A DNA stretch of 37,824 bases from Acidimicrobiaceae bacterium (GTDB lineage: Bacteria; Actinomycetota; Acidimicrobiia; Acidimicrobiales; RAAP-2): assembly GCA_947455165.1 (NCBI GenBank), contig CANGMP010000009.1, forward strand, positions 1 through 37,824. Direction: 5' to 3'. The number at the start of each line of letters is the position of its first letter. Position 1 is the first letter of the stretch. The position numbers and the translations under genes were made by a program. Under the pieces are notes generated by a model. The model saw only the letters and a list, made by a program, of their open reading frames with translations. It did not search any database and was not told where the DNA came from. Shown here piece by piece: positions 7,880 to 15,629 of the stretch.

Positions 7880-9873
7880 GCACGCTCCAATTGGTGACGG
7901 ACCGCCCCAGCCACGGCTGATGCGGTGATATTAAAATACTCAAAGACAAAATCAGCCGGCGCACTAAGTCCGAAGGTGTCGATTCCGAGTGATTCGTCGG
8001 CGTACTTGGCCCAACCGAGCGTCGAGCCGGCTTCGACCGAGAGACTCGGCAAGCTGCGACGAAGAACTTGCTCTCGATACTCTCGCGGCTGTTCTTCGAA
8101 GCACTCCCAACAGGGCAGCGCTACAACTCGGACGGAGGTTCCTTCGGAAGCAAGTTGGTCGGCCGCACCGAGAGCCACTGAGACTTCAGACCCGGTGGCC
8201 ACAATGGTGAAGACGGCATCGACTGCTTCGCGAACGACGTATCCGCCACGAAGCGCGCCGGAGGCGGAGTTCGCTGCTTCGTCACCGCCGAAGACGGGGA
8301 TGTCTTGTCTGGTCAGAATGAGCGCGGTCGGACGCTCATCTTGCGTGCTGAGCAAGCTTCCTACCATCTGCAGCGCCTCATTGGCGTCAGAGGGACGAAC
8401 AACGTGCACGCCGGGCATGGCGCGAAGCGCCATCAGGTGCTCGACCGGCTGGTGGGTAGGTCCGTCTTCGCCAACGCCGATTGAGTCGTGCGTGAAGACA
8501 AAGGTCACTGGCGCCTCACTCAGCGCAGCCATTCGAATGGCCGGACGAACGTAGTCAGAGAAGACAAAAAACGTTGAACCAATTGGGCGAACGCCGCCAT
8601 GGCGCGCCATGCCCACCATGGCGGCTCCCATGGCGAACTCTCGGATGCCGTAGTAAATCTGACGACCACCGGGGGTCGCGGCGCCTTGGGCCACCTTCTC
8701 GGGTAGCAACACTCCGGTGTTATCTGTCAAGTCGGCAGAACCCGAGAGCAGACCGGGACTGACGGGGGAGAGTGCGTCAACGGCTCGCTGCATGGCCTTA
8801 CGAGTTGCGACCTTGGTGCCAGCTTCGTACGGATCCATGGTCGGTGCCGCGTCGGGTACACCACCACTCTCGACCTGAGCGAGGAGCTGGGCGCCACGCT
8901 CGCCGCTCGCGGTGACGTGGCTCTCCCAGAGCGCACGTTCGGCACGACGGCCAGCCAACGACTCCACCATGGCTGAAGGAAGCTCTTCGTCGAGAATGAA
9001 ACTCTCGTCCGGATTCATTCCGAGGGCCACCTTCGTCTCACGAATGACGTCAGCACTAAAGGGTGAACCGTGAGCCTCACGACGATCCTGCATGGCTGCT
9101 GCGGGGTAGCCGATATGCGAGCGGAGAATTACGAGCGTTGGACGAGCAGTTTCGGCCTTGGCGGCGAGCAGACCTTTTTCGAGCGCGTCACAGTCGTTCG
9201 CCACTTCGCCGAGCTCGATGACGTGCCATCCATACGCGCGAAAGCGAGCGGGCGTGTCATCACGGAGGGCCAACGAGGTCTCGCCGTCGATGGTGATGTG
9301 GTTGTCGTCATAAATGACGTTGAGGGTTCCGAGGCCTAGCGAGCCGGCGAGAGAGGCTGCTTCGTGCGAGATGCCCTCCTCGATACAGCCGTCACCTGCA
9401 ATAACCCACGTCGAGTGGTTCACCAATTCTTCGCCGTACTGCGCTCGCAACACTCGCTCAGCTATCGCCATTCCCACACCGTTAGCCAGACCTTGGCCCA
9501 AGGGGCCAGTCGTAACTTCAACGGTCGGCGTAACACCAACTTCGGGGTGGCCAGGGGTACGGCTGTGGGGCTGGCGGAAGGCCATGAGGTCATCGCGGCT
9601 CAAGCCGTAGCCAAAGGCACGAACGATTCCGTATTGGAGAATCGACGCGTGTCCACAGCTCAAAATGAAGCGATCGCGGTCAAACCACTCAGGATGGGTC
9701 GGGTCGTGGCGCAAAACACGCGAGAAGAGGGTTACGGCAAGCGGGGCAAGAGCCATTGCCGTACCAGGGTGACCAGACTTGGCCTTTGCGGGGGCATCCA
9801 TGGCCAACGCCACAATCTCGCGAATGGCGCGATCTTCTAACTCGGTGGCGTGCTCGTAAGTAACGGTCTTCAC
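7876..9873 (-). CDS. tkt: transketolase
   Basis: A 665-residue thiamine-diphosphate enzyme of normal length. It shows SGHPG (33-37), the TPP/Mg motif beginning GDG at 160-162 and running on to a DDN, and the pyrimidine-domain EDGPTHQPVEH stretch. It moves two-carbon units between sugar phosphates. It is the first gene of a five-gene minus-strand operon (tkt, tal, pgi, fbiC, LOG). The GTG start has no Shine-Dalgarno site, but a TACTCT box lies 7 bases before it, so the transcript may be leaderless. A zwf gene, often found in this cluster, is absent here and fbiC follows instead. Confidence 0.95.
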   Translation of the reverse strand: MKTVTYEHATELEDRAIREIVALAMDAPAKAKSGHPGTAMALAPLAVTLFSRVLRHDPTHPEWFDRDRFILSCGHASILQYGIVRAFGYGLSRDDLMAFRQPHSRTPGHPEVGVTPTVEVTTGPLGQGLANGVGMAIAERVLRAQYGEELVNHSTWVIAGDGCIEEGISHEAASLAGSLGLGTLNVIYDDNHITIDGETSLALRDDTPARFRAYGWHVIELGEVANDCDALEKGLLAAKAETARPTLVILRSHIGYPAAAMQDRREAHGSPFSADVIRETKVALGMNPDESFILDEELPSAMVESLAGRRAERALWESHVTASGERGAQLLAQVESGGVPDAAPTMDPYEAGTKVATRKAMQRAVDALSPVSPGLLSGSADLTDNTGVLLPEKVAQGAATPGGRQIYYGIREFAMGAAMVGMARHGGVRPIGSTFFVFSDYVRPAIRMAALSEAPVTFVFTHDSIGVGEDGPTHQPVEHLMALRAMPGVHVVRPSDANEALQMVGSLLSTQDERPTALILTRQDIPVFGGDEAANSASGALRGGYVVREAVDAVFTIVATGSEVSVALGAADQLASEGTSVRVVALPCWECFEEQPREYREQVLRRSLPSLSVEAGSTLGWAKYADESLGIDTFGLSAPADFVFEYFNITASAVAGAVRHQLERA

Positions 9874-9880
9874 CGTCAGC

Positions 9881-9886
9881 AGAGTA
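9881..9886 (-). promoter_or_regulatory. candidate -10 box for leaderless tkt transcript
   Basis: On the minus strand TACTCT (TANNNT form) ends 7 bases before the tkt GTG. No clear -35 box is visible. It faces the thioesterase promoter across a 61-base divergent gap. Confidence 0.45.
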
Positions 9887-9922
9887 GTGAAAATTCAAGT
9901 CCATCTCGGGGAATTCACTAGG

Positions 9923-9928
9923 TAGCCT
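9923..9928 (+). promoter_or_regulatory. -10 box for leaderless thioesterase transcript
   Basis: TAGCCT is followed by exactly 6 bases and then the ATG at 9935. Transcription starting 7 bases after the box would begin at the A of the start codon. No Shine-Dalgarno site is present. Confidence 0.6.
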
Positions 9929-9934
9929 GACCAC

Positions 9935-10330
9935 ATGGCCCTACAGGTACCCCCAAACTGCGACCTCACCCTCGGACTGCGGTGTGTCGACAAGGCGACC
10001 CCCGGTGCCACCGTTTGGGAGATGAGGGCCGACGAGCGCTTCGCAAACCCCGCCGGAATCATTCAGGGTGGATTTCTTGCCGCCATGCTCGACTCCTCAA
10101 TGGGGGCGAGTGCCGTTACGGCGCTTCGTGGCCGTCGCGCCAACGTTGCCAACGCCGAAATGAAGGTCTCGTTCTTGCGACCGGCTCGGGTTGGGGGGGT
10201 GCTGCGATGCGAAACCGAGACGACGCACGCGGGAAGCACCGTGCTCTTCTTGACAGGAAAGATTCTCGACAGCGAGGGTAACGTCGTGGCCACCGCTACC
10301 TCCTCCTATATCGCCCGTGACCGCGCCTAG
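9935..10330 (+). CDS. PaaI-type hotdog-fold thioesterase
   Basis: A 131-residue single hotdog domain. The central motif GIIQGGFLAAMLDSSMG (about residues 45-61) matches the conserved helix region of PaaI/YbgC-like acyl-CoA thioesterases, with Gln in place of the more usual His before GG; the Asp that commonly polarises water is kept. The last strands (LRCETETTHAGSTVLFLTGK) fit the fold. It probably hydrolyses an acyl-CoA thioester, but the substrate is unknown. It is the first gene of a plus-strand run with a probable leaderless start, and its TAG stop is part of the next gene's candidate -10 box. Confidence 0.82.
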   Translation: MALQVPPNCDLTLGLRCVDKATPGATVWEMRADERFANPAGIIQGGFLAAMLDSSMGASAVTALRGRRANVANAEMKVSFLRPARVGGVLRCETETTHAGSTVLFLTGKILDSEGNVVATATSSYIARDRA

Positions 10331-10333
10331 GCT
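10328..10333 (+). promoter_or_regulatory. -10 box overlapping a stop codon, for the gene at 10340
   Basis: TAGGCT contains the TAG stop of the thioesterase gene (10328-10330) and is followed by exactly 6 bases and the GTG at 10340. This would give a leaderless transcript starting at the start codon. Confidence 0.5.
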
Positions 10334-10339
10334 CTGGCC

Positions 10340-10693
10340 GTGAAGATCAGCGACCTCAAGGGCCTCATGCGAGGTCAGACCATCGCCGATGAGGCCGAAG
10401 AGCTAAAGAACGTCGCCCTCCGCTACGTCAAGGAAGAGACCGTTGACCCAGTGAAGGCGCTCGGCCGCTACACCGCCTTTGGTTGCGCGGGCTCCTTCTT
10501 TGTTGGTTTGGGCGGCCTCTTGATGCTCGTTGGGGTCTTGCGAATGCTGGCCCATGGATTTCACGGCACCGTCTCATGGATTCCCTATCTGATCATGTCT
10601 GTGCTCGGTGTTGTCGTCATTGGCTTGACCATTAAGAAGATTGCGAGCGGCCCAAGTAAGCGCCGTATCGCCAAGAAAAAGGCCGTCAAGTGA
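10340..10693 (+). CDS. small membrane protein, holin/YqjE-like
   Basis: A 117-residue protein with a soluble N-terminal helix (about 1-45), two hydrophobic spans (about 49-72 and 80-99, the first Gly-rich) and a Lys/Arg-rich tail ending KKKAVK. The shape resembles the actinobacterial 'phage holin family' or YqjE-type proteins, an assignment from architecture only. The GTG start is chosen because it agrees with the TAGGCT box 6 bases upstream. Its TGA overlaps the start of the following small gene (GTGA). The three small genes in this block look like one unit. Confidence 0.65.
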   Translation: MKISDLKGLMRGQTIADEAEELKNVALRYVKEETVDPVKALGRYTAFGCAGSFFVGLGGLLMLVGVLRMLAHGFHGTVSWIPYLIMSVLGVVVIGLTIKKIASGPSKRRIAKKKAVK

Positions 10694-10875
10694 CCGAGCA
10701 GTCCGCCACGCGTCAAGAACTCGAAGAACGTCTACGCCGCCTACTAGGGCTCACCCACGACGCCGATGACGCGACCGACAGCGCGAAATCCTCGAGTGCG
10801 GCCCTGGGCATTCTCGGCGCCCTCCTGGCTTTTGCCTGGGGACGCCGCCGTGGTCGCCGGAGTGTGCGCAAGTAG
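10690..10875 (+). CDS. small protein with one hydrophobic segment and basic tail
   Basis: A 61-residue protein. The N-terminal half is charged and helical (Glu/Arg then Asp-rich), followed by a hydrophobic Ala/Leu segment (about 38-50) and an arginine-rich C-terminus (GRRRGRRSVRK). The GTG start overlaps the previous TGA by four bases, the usual sign of translational coupling. No family is recognised. It probably works with its neighbours at the membrane, which is inferred from order and composition only. Confidence 0.6.
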   Translation: MTEQSATRQELEERLRRLLGLTHDADDATDSAKSSSAALGILGALLAFAWGRRRGRRSVRK

Positions 10876-11049
10876 ATGGTGCAACGTCTCCTCAGTGGAC
10901 TCGCAGCGTTGGCTGTTCGCCAAGCTCGAAAGCAGGCCAAGCGTCAGACGGCACTGCTGTGGTGGGCCGTTGCCGCAATCTCTTGGCTCTTACGTCGTAG
11001 CGAGCGTCGTCGCAACAAACCAACTTCCGCTCGAAAGGCATCACGATGA
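10876..11049 (+). CDS. 57-residue basic protein with one hydrophobic segment
   Basis: A short gene that begins with an ATG directly after the previous TAG and ends with a TGA at 11047-11049, which overlaps the ATG of trmI in an ATGA junction. The product starts MVQRLLSGLA, has an amphipathic Arg/Lys/Gln-rich stretch (about 14-24), a Trp-containing hydrophobic segment (TALLWWAVAAISWLL, about 25-39) and a strongly basic tail. Zero spacing on one side and an exact 4-base overlap on the other make it a believable gene despite its size. It resembles the preceding 61-residue product in layout. Function unknown. Confidence 0.6.
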   Translation: MVQRLLSGLAALAVRQARKQAKRQTALLWWAVAAISWLLRRSERRRNKPTSARKASR

Positions 11050-11849
11050 GTAACTCAATTATTCGACCCGGCGAACGCGTCATGCTCATTGACCAAAAGG
11101 ACCGGCGGTATTTGATCTCCCTGCGAGCCGGTGCTTCGTTTCACACCCACGCCGGCATTGTGCAGCACGATGACATTGTCGGCAAGGAAGAGGGCGACAG
11201 CATCGACGGCAGCACGGGTCGACCCTTTTTGATTCTTCGGCCGATGTTGAGCGACGTGGTCCTCAAGATGCCTCGTGGCGCCCAGGTGATTTATCCGAAG
11301 GACCTTGGGGCCATCTTGATGGCTGCCGACATTGGGCCTGGCATGAAAGTTCTCGAGGCCGGAGTTGGTTCAGGAGCGCTCTCAATGACGATTCTGCGCG
11401 CTGGCGCACACATCACGGGTTACGAGATTCGCGAAGACTTCGCTAACCGCGCTAAAGAAAACGTGACGGCCATGTTGGGCGAGGACGTCCACTACGACAT
11501 CCACATTCGTGACGTCACCGAAGGCATTGATGGCACGGACTTTGACCGCGTCTTGCTCGACATGCCAGAACCGTGGAAGGTTGTCGAGCACGCCGAGAAG
11601 GCCCTCCGACCTGGTGGCATCTTCTTGGCGTATCTGCCAACGATTAATCAGACCCAAGAACTTCGAGCCACTTTGGATCGACACTCATTCGGTCTCGCCG
11701 AAACCGTCGAGGTGCTTCGTCGCACGTGGCACATCAATGGCCGAAGCGTCCGACCCGATCACCGAATGGTGGCTCACACGGGATTTTTGACGAGTGCCCG
11801 ACGCCTAGTGCGTCGCATGCACATTGAAAGTCGCGGCGAAGATATTTAG
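11046..11849 (+). CDS. trmI: tRNA (adenine-58-N1)-methyltransferase
   Basis: A 267-residue class I methyltransferase. A small N-terminal beta domain comes first, then the SAM-binding motif VLEAGVGSGALS (about 102-113), the acidic YEIREDF that binds the ribose, and DRVLLDMPEPW, matching TrmI proteins that place m1A58 in the tRNA T-loop. The ATG has an AAAGG site at 11034-11038, 7 bases upstream, and overlaps the 57-residue gene. In mycobacteria the homologous gene also lies next to the proteasome locus. Its stop overlaps the convergent ferredoxin stop. Confidence 0.93.
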   Translation: MSNSIIRPGERVMLIDQKDRRYLISLRAGASFHTHAGIVQHDDIVGKEEGDSIDGSTGRPFLILRPMLSDVVLKMPRGAQVIYPKDLGAILMAADIGPGMKVLEAGVGSGALSMTILRAGAHITGYEIREDFANRAKENVTAMLGEDVHYDIHIRDVTEGIDGTDFDRVLLDMPEPWKVVEHAEKALRPGGIFLAYLPTINQTQELRATLDRHSFGLAETVEVLRRTWHINGRSVRPDHRMVAHTGFLTSARRLVRRMHIESRGEDI

Positions 11850-12082
11850 TCGCGCTCGATGAAGATGCATTCGCCGGGGCACTCTTCTGAGGCTTCCACG
11901 ACTGCGTCTTCGAGCTCTTCGGGGACAACGGCCAAACCGCCACTGCCGCCGGGGTTGTTCTTAACTTCGGTGCCTTCCTTGACGTAGGCGAGGCCGTCGT
12001 CGAGGAGCGTGAATACGGCTGGGGCAATCTCTTCGCAGAGACCATCGCCAGTGCACAAGTCTTGATCGATCCAAACCTTCAT
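11846..12082 (-). CDS. ferredoxin, probably [3Fe-4S] type
   Basis: A 78-residue acidic ferredoxin. The N-terminal cluster motif reads CTGDGLC, where the middle cysteine of the CxxCxxC type is replaced, and a later ECPGEC supplies the remaining ligand(s). This pattern suits [3Fe-4S] ferredoxins that feed cytochromes P450 and similar oxygenases. The partner is not identifiable here. A strong GGAGG site lies 5 bases before the ATG. It is a single-gene unit, convergent with trmI (4-base overlap of stops) and divergent from arc. A homologous small ferredoxin is often seen beside actinobacterial proteasome genes. Confidence 0.88.
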   Translation of the reverse strand: MKVWIDQDLCTGDGLCEEIAPAVFTLLDDGLAYVKEGTEVKNNPGGSGGLAVVPEELEDAVVEASEECPGECIFIERD

Positions 12083-12175
12083 TTGTCCTCCGAAGCGTGA
12101 ACGTTGGATTTCACTCTAATCGTGAGAAGTGTCACAAAGACACGATTCACCAACACGGTTGCTCAGGGGCGTGGG

Positions 12176-12181
12176 TACGCT
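12176..12181 (+). promoter_or_regulatory. -10 box for leaderless arc transcript
   Basis: TACGCT is followed by exactly 6 bases and the ATG at 12188. This supports the ATG as the true arc start over the in-frame TTG at 12104, and would drive the proteasome operon. Confidence 0.6.
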
Positions 12182-12187
12182 GAAACC

Positions 12188-13924
12188 ATGAGCCCGAACC
12201 GCGACGCTGAGCGAATTGTTGCCGACGCCCTCGAGGCGGTCAAGACTGTTACCGAAGAGGCGCAAATTGGCGAAATGTCGCCAATTTCTCGTGAAGAAGC
12301 CCTCGAAGAGAAGCTGAGGGAGATCAACAGCCAATTGAGCCAGACGCGGGCTAGCAATGAGAAGTTGGCGCAGACTCTTCAACAGACCCGCGACCAACTG
12401 ACGGTTCTCCGCGATGAAGTCGGTCGGCTGACCGAGCCGCCCTCGGGTTATGGAACCTTCGTCGACTTCAACGACGACGGCACGGTTGACATCATCACCC
12501 AGGGTCGCAAGATGAGAGTTTCAATCTTGGACCACCTCGACCGCAGCAAGATTCACCGCGGTGACGAGGTGATCTTGAACGAAAGTTTTGCCGTCATTGA
12601 CATTCGAGAATTTGACGGCCAGGGCGAAGTGGTCACCATCAAGGAGTTGATGGACGAACGCCGCGTTCTGATCTACACCCACGGCGGCGAAGAGCGAGTG
12701 GCCGAACTTGCATCAGGGCTTGAAGGCGTCAAGCTGCGACCCGGCGACGCCCTCCTGCGCGACGTGAGGTCTGGCTTTGTGGTTGAGAAGCTCGCACGGC
12801 AAGAAGTTGAAGAGCTCGTGCTCGAAGAGGTGCCCAACGTCACGTACGCCGACGTCGGTGGGCTCGACAGTCAGATCGAAGACATCACCGACGCCGTGGA
12901 GCTGCCGTACCTTCACCGCGCCCTGTTTGGCGAGTACGAACTACCGGCGCCGAAGGGAATCTTGCTCTACGGCCCTCCGGGCTGCGGCAAGACGCTGATT
13001 GCTAAGGCTGTTGCAAACTCGCTCGCCAAGAAGGTTGGTGACATCTCGGGCAAGTCGAATGTCCGTTCATACTTTTTGAACATCAAGGGTCCTGAGCTTT
13101 TGAACAAGTACGTCGGTGAGACCGAACGGCAAATTCGGCTCGTCTTTCAACGTGCCCGGGAGAAGGCCGAGGAAGGAGTGCCGGTCATTGTCTTCTTCGA
13201 CGAAATGGACTCCCTCTTTCGCACCCGCGGCACCGGCATCAGCTCAGACATGGAGTCCACCATTGTCCCGCAACTCCTGGCCGAGATCGACGGTGTCGAA
13301 TCTCTGCGTGACGTCATTGTCATTGGTGCCACCAACCGAGAAGACCTCATTGACCCGGCGATTCTGCGGCCGGGGCGGTTGGACGTGAAGATCAAGATTG
13401 ACCGTCCGAACGCCGAAGCAGCAACCCAGATATTCGAGCGTTACCTCCACGACAAGTTGCCCCTCGATGAAGAACTAGTTCGCGACGATGGCGGTGGTGA
13501 TCCGCACAAGGCCGTCAAGGTGATGATTGAGACCACGGTTGAAGAGATGTACCGCATCGACGACGAGAATCGATTCCTCGAAGTGACCTATCAGGGCGGC
13601 GATAAGGAAGTTCTCTACTTCAAGGACTTCGCCTCGGGCGCGATGATAGAGAACATCGTTCGACGCGCCAAGAAGGTTGCCGTAAAGCGTGAGATTGCCT
13701 CGGGGCGACGAGGTCTTAAGACCGAAGACTTGGTGAGCTCGATCCGACAAGAGTTCCGCGAGAACGAAGATCTCCCGAACACCACCAATCCCGATGACTG
13801 GGCTCGCATCTCTGGAAAGAAGGGGGAGCGGATTGTCTTTATCCGCACTCTCGTCCACCAAGAGGCGCCCGACTCCCTTGGTGGACGCTCAATCGACCAC
13901 GTTGGTACTGGTCAGTACCTCTAA
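12188..13924 (+). CDS. arc: proteasome-associated AAA+ ATPase (ARC/Mpa)
   Basis: A 578-residue ATPase that unfolds pupylated proteins and feeds them to the 20S core. An N-terminal coiled coil (about 40-85, heptads of Leu, Glu and Gln) binds Pup, two OB-like beta domains follow, and then the AAA module with Walker A GPPGCGKT (262-269) and Walker B ending D338-E339. The C-terminus is GTGQYL, the penultimate-tyrosine tail that docks into the proteasome ring. The ATG was chosen because it lies 6 bases after a TANNNT box and because the extra 28 residues from an upstream TTG are not protein-like for this family. dop follows after 3 bases. Confidence 0.97.
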   Translation: MSPNRDAERIVADALEAVKTVTEEAQIGEMSPISREEALEEKLREINSQLSQTRASNEKLAQTLQQTRDQLTVLRDEVGRLTEPPSGYGTFVDFNDDGTVDIITQGRKMRVSILDHLDRSKIHRGDEVILNESFAVIDIREFDGQGEVVTIKELMDERRVLIYTHGGEERVAELASGLEGVKLRPGDALLRDVRSGFVVEKLARQEVEELVLEEVPNVTYADVGGLDSQIEDITDAVELPYLHRALFGEYELPAPKGILLYGPPGCGKTLIAKAVANSLAKKVGDISGKSNVRSYFLNIKGPELLNKYVGETERQIRLVFQRAREKAEEGVPVIVFFDEMDSLFRTRGTGISSDMESTIVPQLLAEIDGVESLRDVIVIGATNREDLIDPAILRPGRLDVKIKIDRPNAEAATQIFERYLHDKLPLDEELVRDDGGGDPHKAVKVMIETTVEEMYRIDDENRFLEVTYQGGDKEVLYFKDFASGAMIENIVRRAKKVAVKREIASGRRGLKTEDLVSSIRQEFRENEDLPNTTNPDDWARISGKKGERIVFIRTLVHQEAPDSLGGRSIDHVGTGQYL

Positions 13925-13927
13925 GTC

Positions 13928-15418
13928 ATGAGTATTCCAAAGGTTCTCGGCATTGAAACGGAGTACGGCGTCACTGGAGGTCCTGACAGTGATCCGATTC
14001 TGGCCTCAACGCATCTCGTGAACGCACTCGCACAGGCTGGCGAAAGTCGAGTCAACTGGGACTTTGGCGGTGAGAGCCCCGCGCACGACGCTCGGATGAT
14101 TCCACTCCTCACTTCGGTCGCACCACTGATCGAGACCCAGGTTGCCAATACGGTCCTCTCGAACGGCGCTCGTTTCTACGTCGACCACGCCCACCCCGAA
14201 TACAGTTCGCCCGAGTGTCGAACCCCCATGGACGCAACACTTTTTGACCACGCCGGCGAATTGGTGTTGCGCGAGGCAATGTCTATCGCCAATAACTATC
14301 TCGCTCCAGAAGACGCCATCACCGTTTACAAGAACAATTCCGATGGCAAGGGCAACTCGTACGGAACCCACGAGAACTATCTCGTTGATCGATCTATCGA
14401 ATTCACCGAGCTCGTACGGGCCCTCACGCCACACTTTGTTTCACGACAGGTCATCTGTGGCGCCGGCAAGGTTGGCTACGAGACCGAGTACATGGAGACC
14501 ATCCGTCCTCGTTTTCAACTGGCTCAACGCTCAGAGTTCTTCGAAGCACTGGTTGGTCTCGAAACAACGGTCAAGCGTCCAATCATCAACACTCGAGACG
14601 AACCGCACGGCGACCCGGAGCGCTTCCGCCGACTGCACGTCATCATCGGCGATGCCAACATGAGCGAAGTCGGCACTCTGGTCAAACTCGGATCGACGGC
14701 TCTTCTGCTGGCCATTACTGAAGATCGGGGCAGCGCTGTGTTTCCCGCATCTCCAACCACTCCACTTTTCGCTCTTCACGGATTTGGGGCCGACACCACA
14801 CTCGAAGCGTCCTTTGAATGCGAAGACGGCCGCACGAGGACTGCGTGGGACTTCCAGGACGAACTCTGGTTGCTGGCGCGTCGTTACGTCGACGCGTCTG
14901 ATTCTGAAGCGGTGGCCCCTCGCAGTGAGGTTGAGTTCATCCTCACGCAGTGGCGAGAGATGCTTGACGGTGTTCGAGACGATCGAACTTCGGTCGCTGA
15001 CCGGGTTGACTGGGTCGCCAAACTCCGCCTCGTCGACGGAATGCGCGATCGTCATAATCTGGCCGAAGACGACCCCCGCCTCAGCCTTATTGACCTCCAG
15101 TATCACGACATCCGTCCGGCTAAGTCGTTGGCCCATCGAGTAGGCCTGCGACGACTCTTCACCGACGACCAGCTCGCAGGTGCCGTTGCCACACCGCCGC
15201 TCGACACACGGGCCTACTTCCGCGGACGCTGCGTCTCGAAATACCCCAAGAACGTCGTCGCCGCGAACTGGGACTCCCTGGTCTTTGACCTGGGGGTCGA
15301 CCCGTTACACCGCGTTCCTATGATGGACCCACTGCGGGGAACGGCCGCGCTGACGAAGGATCTCGTCGACGGGGCTGACTCTGCCGGGGCCCTACTTTCG
15401 GCTCTTAATGCACTGTGA
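13928..15418 (+). CDS. dop: Pup deamidase/depupylase
   Basis: A 496-residue glutamine-synthetase-like enzyme. It begins with GIETEYG (Glu10 in the nucleotide/metal site) and has the conserved Asp at D86 within YVDHAHPEYSSPE. The stretch between these motifs is about 29 residues longer than in the PafA paralogue downstream, consistent with the Dop loop, and identifies this copy as Dop. It deamidates the C-terminal Gln of Pup to Glu and also removes Pup from tagged proteins. The ATG lies 3 bases after the arc stop with no obvious Shine-Dalgarno site, so coupling to arc is likely. Confidence 0.96.
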   Translation: MSIPKVLGIETEYGVTGGPDSDPILASTHLVNALAQAGESRVNWDFGGESPAHDARMIPLLTSVAPLIETQVANTVLSNGARFYVDHAHPEYSSPECRTPMDATLFDHAGELVLREAMSIANNYLAPEDAITVYKNNSDGKGNSYGTHENYLVDRSIEFTELVRALTPHFVSRQVICGAGKVGYETEYMETIRPRFQLAQRSEFFEALVGLETTVKRPIINTRDEPHGDPERFRRLHVIIGDANMSEVGTLVKLGSTALLLAITEDRGSAVFPASPTTPLFALHGFGADTTLEASFECEDGRTRTAWDFQDELWLLARRYVDASDSEAVAPRSEVEFILTQWREMLDGVRDDRTSVADRVDWVAKLRLVDGMRDRHNLAEDDPRLSLIDLQYHDIRPAKSLAHRVGLRRLFTDDQLAGAVATPPLDTRAYFRGRCVSKYPKNVVAANWDSLVFDLGVDPLHRVPMMDPLRGTAALTKDLVDGADSAGALLSALNAL

Positions 15419-15425
15419 GGATGTC

Positions 15426-15629
15426 ATGACTGAACAAGAGAAGCAACAAAAGCACAGCACCTCCGCTACGAACACCGAGGGCGACTCCGCACTGGCAAGC
15501 AACCCGAATACGGCCAAAAACGACCAGCTCAAGAGCGACCTCGACAGCCTGTTGGATGAGATTGACGAAGTCCTGGAAGACAATGCTGAAGAGTTCGTTC
15601 GCAACTACATCCAAAAGGGAGGTCAGTGA
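15426..15629 (+). CDS. pup: prokaryotic ubiquitin-like protein Pup
   Basis: A 67-residue, acidic, largely disordered protein. It ends in the conserved block DNAEEFVRNYIQKGGQ, so the last residue is Gln and must be deamidated by Dop before PafA can attach it to lysines. The middle (about 33-55) has the Leu/Asp/Glu pattern that forms a helix with the ARC coiled coil. The ATG at 15426 has GAGG at 15417-15420, five bases upstream; an in-frame ATG at 15408 lies inside dop and lacks such a site. The stop overlaps the prcB start. Confidence 0.96.
   Translation: MTEQEKQQKHSTSATNTEGDSALASNPNTAKNDQLKSDLDSLLDEIDEVLEDNAEEFVRNYIQKGGQ
15617..15622 (+). promoter_or_regulatory. Shine-Dalgarno site of prcB
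   Basis: GGGAGG lies inside the 3' end of pup, 6 bases before the ATG at 15629. It favours that ATG over the GTG at 15626. Confidence 0.6.

Noticed and set aside
10766..11053. 95-codon open frame across the small-gene block
   Set aside because: It runs in another frame through two better supported small genes and trmI, and its product is Cys/Trp/Ser-rich without any pattern.
12104..12187. Upstream TTG start for arc
   Set aside because: The extra 28 residues are not typical, and the ATG at 12188 has the exact TANNNT spacing seen for other first genes.
14531..15136. 201-codon open frame opposite dop
   Set aside because: It is antisense to a well conserved gene and its product has no recognisable features.
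15408..15425. Earlier in-frame ATG for pup
   Set aside because: It lies inside dop and would add six residues not seen in Pup. The ATG at 15426 has a GAGG site five bases upstream.
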